From assembly GCF_000236905.1 (NCBI RefSeq), contig NC_016535.1, forward strand, positions 330,524-394,523: a stretch of DNA of 64,000 bases, written 5' to 3'. This stretch comes from Tetrapisispora phaffii CBS 4417 (Eukaryota; Ascomycota; Saccharomycetes; Saccharomycetales; Saccharomycetaceae). The position numbers were made by a program, and so were the translations under genes. Under the pieces are notes generated by a model, which did no database searches, was not told the DNA's origin, and saw only the letters and a program-made list of their open reading frames with translations. Shown here in pieces: positions 62,825 through 64,000 of this stretch; within the stretch, counting starts at the first letter, position 1; each line of letters starts with the position of its first letter.

Positions 62825-63920
62825 ACTATACCCAATATCTGATTGAATACTATTTTTTCTTCAATTGTACTCATTTTTTCTATCCAACAGTCAGGTTTCT
62901 TTATACAAAAATACTCAAGCTTCCGCTTGCGGATTAAGTCTACAATTTTGGAACATGCTTAAATTCAGAATATATTCCTAGTTTACTGTTTATATATGTA
63001 TTGAACTCGAAACATGAGTAAAATGATTGCGGTTAATGGTATATCTGAACGTTAGTGACACCCAGAACTGTAGCATCATGAGCTTACGTATATAATTGGT
63101 TTATTTAGGTGGCCCTGCTGCCAAAAAGCGGTAATAAGAGGCATGCCAATGACCACAATCCCTGTAGCCGCATAATTGGCTGCACTAATTGAGAATATAG
63201 TTGTTGATGTTGTGCAGGCCATTCAGAGTCTACAGTACACAGCTCTAAGATACGGGCGCGAGAGGTTTCCTCGTCATTTCTTTTACACTCTGTTCTCCTC
63301 CTGCCGGCTCGCGAAACTCGAACTTGGCGGCAAACCTGCGCACAATTCTCTGTTGATAGCAGTCCGAACCGGAGGGCAATCGAAAATAAGCATTCCACTT
63401 CCCGCGCGGTGATCTCACTGGATTCCACATGCGACCGTCCGCCCTCTAAACGGATAATGGCTGCAAAAAATCTGAAACGGAATTTGTCAGAGAAGTTGTC
63501 TACGTCTGCGCAGTTGCCCACGAGTTCGTGCAGTCCCCAGTTTCGAAACTAAACAGAGTTCCGAGTTTCTAGAGTTCCAATCTAATGTTGTTGCATCAAT
63601 TGACATTGTTCACACCTTGATAAAGAGGGGCTTGCGATGCCAAATTGATCAATCGAGACATGGATAATTAAATGATGACATCTTATTAGTAGGAAGGAGG
63701 TTGTATAACTTATTATAAAAATTATGTCCCTTCCTAGATACAGAGAGATGACAACTCCCTTTATATGATCTATTTTTTACTGCTTAGGTTGGCGACAGTT
63801 AGCGCCAGTATTTATAATTGGTAACAGCACTGTTTTGGGCAGTGGCCAATACAATGCGATACTTGAAGGCTTAGTTGACACGGTAGTGGAAGGGTTCAAG
63901 ACAGTGTATTACTATGCAGA
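62825..63920. other. Subtelomeric non-coding region with a G+C-richer segment
   Basis: About 1.1 kb between the orphan ORF and the terminal G-rich tract. The part from about 63110 to 63540 is clearly richer in G+C than its flanks and is open on both strands (138 codons minus, 78 codons plus). Neither product looks like a known protein. It may be a subtelomeric element comparable in position to a core X element, but I have no sequence match. Confidence 0.4.
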
Positions 63921-64000
63921 GTGGGGGTATGGGTGTTAGGATAGTAGGTGGGGGTATGGGTGTAGATAGTGGGGTAGTGGTGTAGGTATAGGTGGGTAGG
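63921..64000 (+). repeat. G-rich telomere-like or subtelomeric repeat tract
   Basis: The last 80 bases are almost free of C on the plus strand and consist of GGGT/GGTA-type units. The 16-base sequence GTGGGGGTATGGGTGT occurs exactly twice, at 63921-63936 and 63948-63963 (period 27), followed by more degenerate copies. The G-rich strand runs 5' to 3' towards the right end, the orientation of a right telomere. Confidence 0.6.

Overview
This window is nuclear DNA of a budding yeast of the family Saccharomycetaceae. The genes are compact, intron-free and mostly A+T-rich. Almost every long reading frame is a recognisable orthologue of a Saccharomyces cerevisiae gene. Genes that lie on two different S. 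cerevisiae chromosome arms (the YDL229-YDL237 block and the YNL209-YNL241 block) alternate along one strand here in collinear order. Many neighbours are missing, as expected of one sister track left after the whole-genome duplication. A post-duplication genus (Vanderwaltozyma, Tetrapisispora, Kazachstania or Naumovozyma type) is therefore the best reading. I cannot name the species.

Layout. At 1-3656 are the 3' end of CTR9, DCP1 (the S. cerevisiae YOL145-YOL149 neighbourhood) and 2 kb of non-coding DNA. At 3657-12056 are a Gfo/Idh/MocA oxidoreductase (YMR315W type), the ribosome-bound Hsp70 SSB1 and the membrane protein BRE4. At 12814-25625 are MRX7, an N-terminal-only VID27, MFG1, GYP7, MGS1, ALG9 and AIM6. 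At 26719-51574 are ATG4, SQS1, PDR16, CSL4, BNI4, MED16/SIN4, YTP1, KEX2, LAP3, NAR1 and ZWF1, in S. cerevisiae chromosome XIV order. From 52229 synteny ends: a YNL134C-type dehydrogenase and catalase CTT1 sit among long gene-poor intervals. From 60302 to the end the sequence looks subtelomeric. It holds a PDR5-family ABC transporter fragment running into a 179-base run of N, an unrecognised membrane/secreted-type ORF with dibasic sites, and a G-rich repeated tract at the very end.

The genes do not form one pathway. Functional themes are mRNA decay and processing (DCP1, CSL4, SQS1), transcription (CTR9, MED16, MFG1), trafficking and autophagy (GYP7, ATG4, KEX2), oxidative defence and NADPH supply (ZWF1, CTT1, YMR315W and YNL134C types), Fe-S assembly (NAR1), and lipid or drug response (PDR16, with a perfect Pdr1/Pdr3 site upstream).

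Most noteworthy: a VID27 gene reduced to its N-terminal domain; a local base-composition anomaly over NAR1 (up to 80% G+C in an A+T-rich genome); a telomere-like G-quadruplex motif in the SSB1/BRE4 divergent promoter; perfect inverted repeats next to the PDR16 drug-response elements; a conserved alternative start on LAP3; and the subtelomeric orphan ORF beside a decayed transporter. I found no intact tRNA or rRNA gene, no CRISPR array and no complete transposon.
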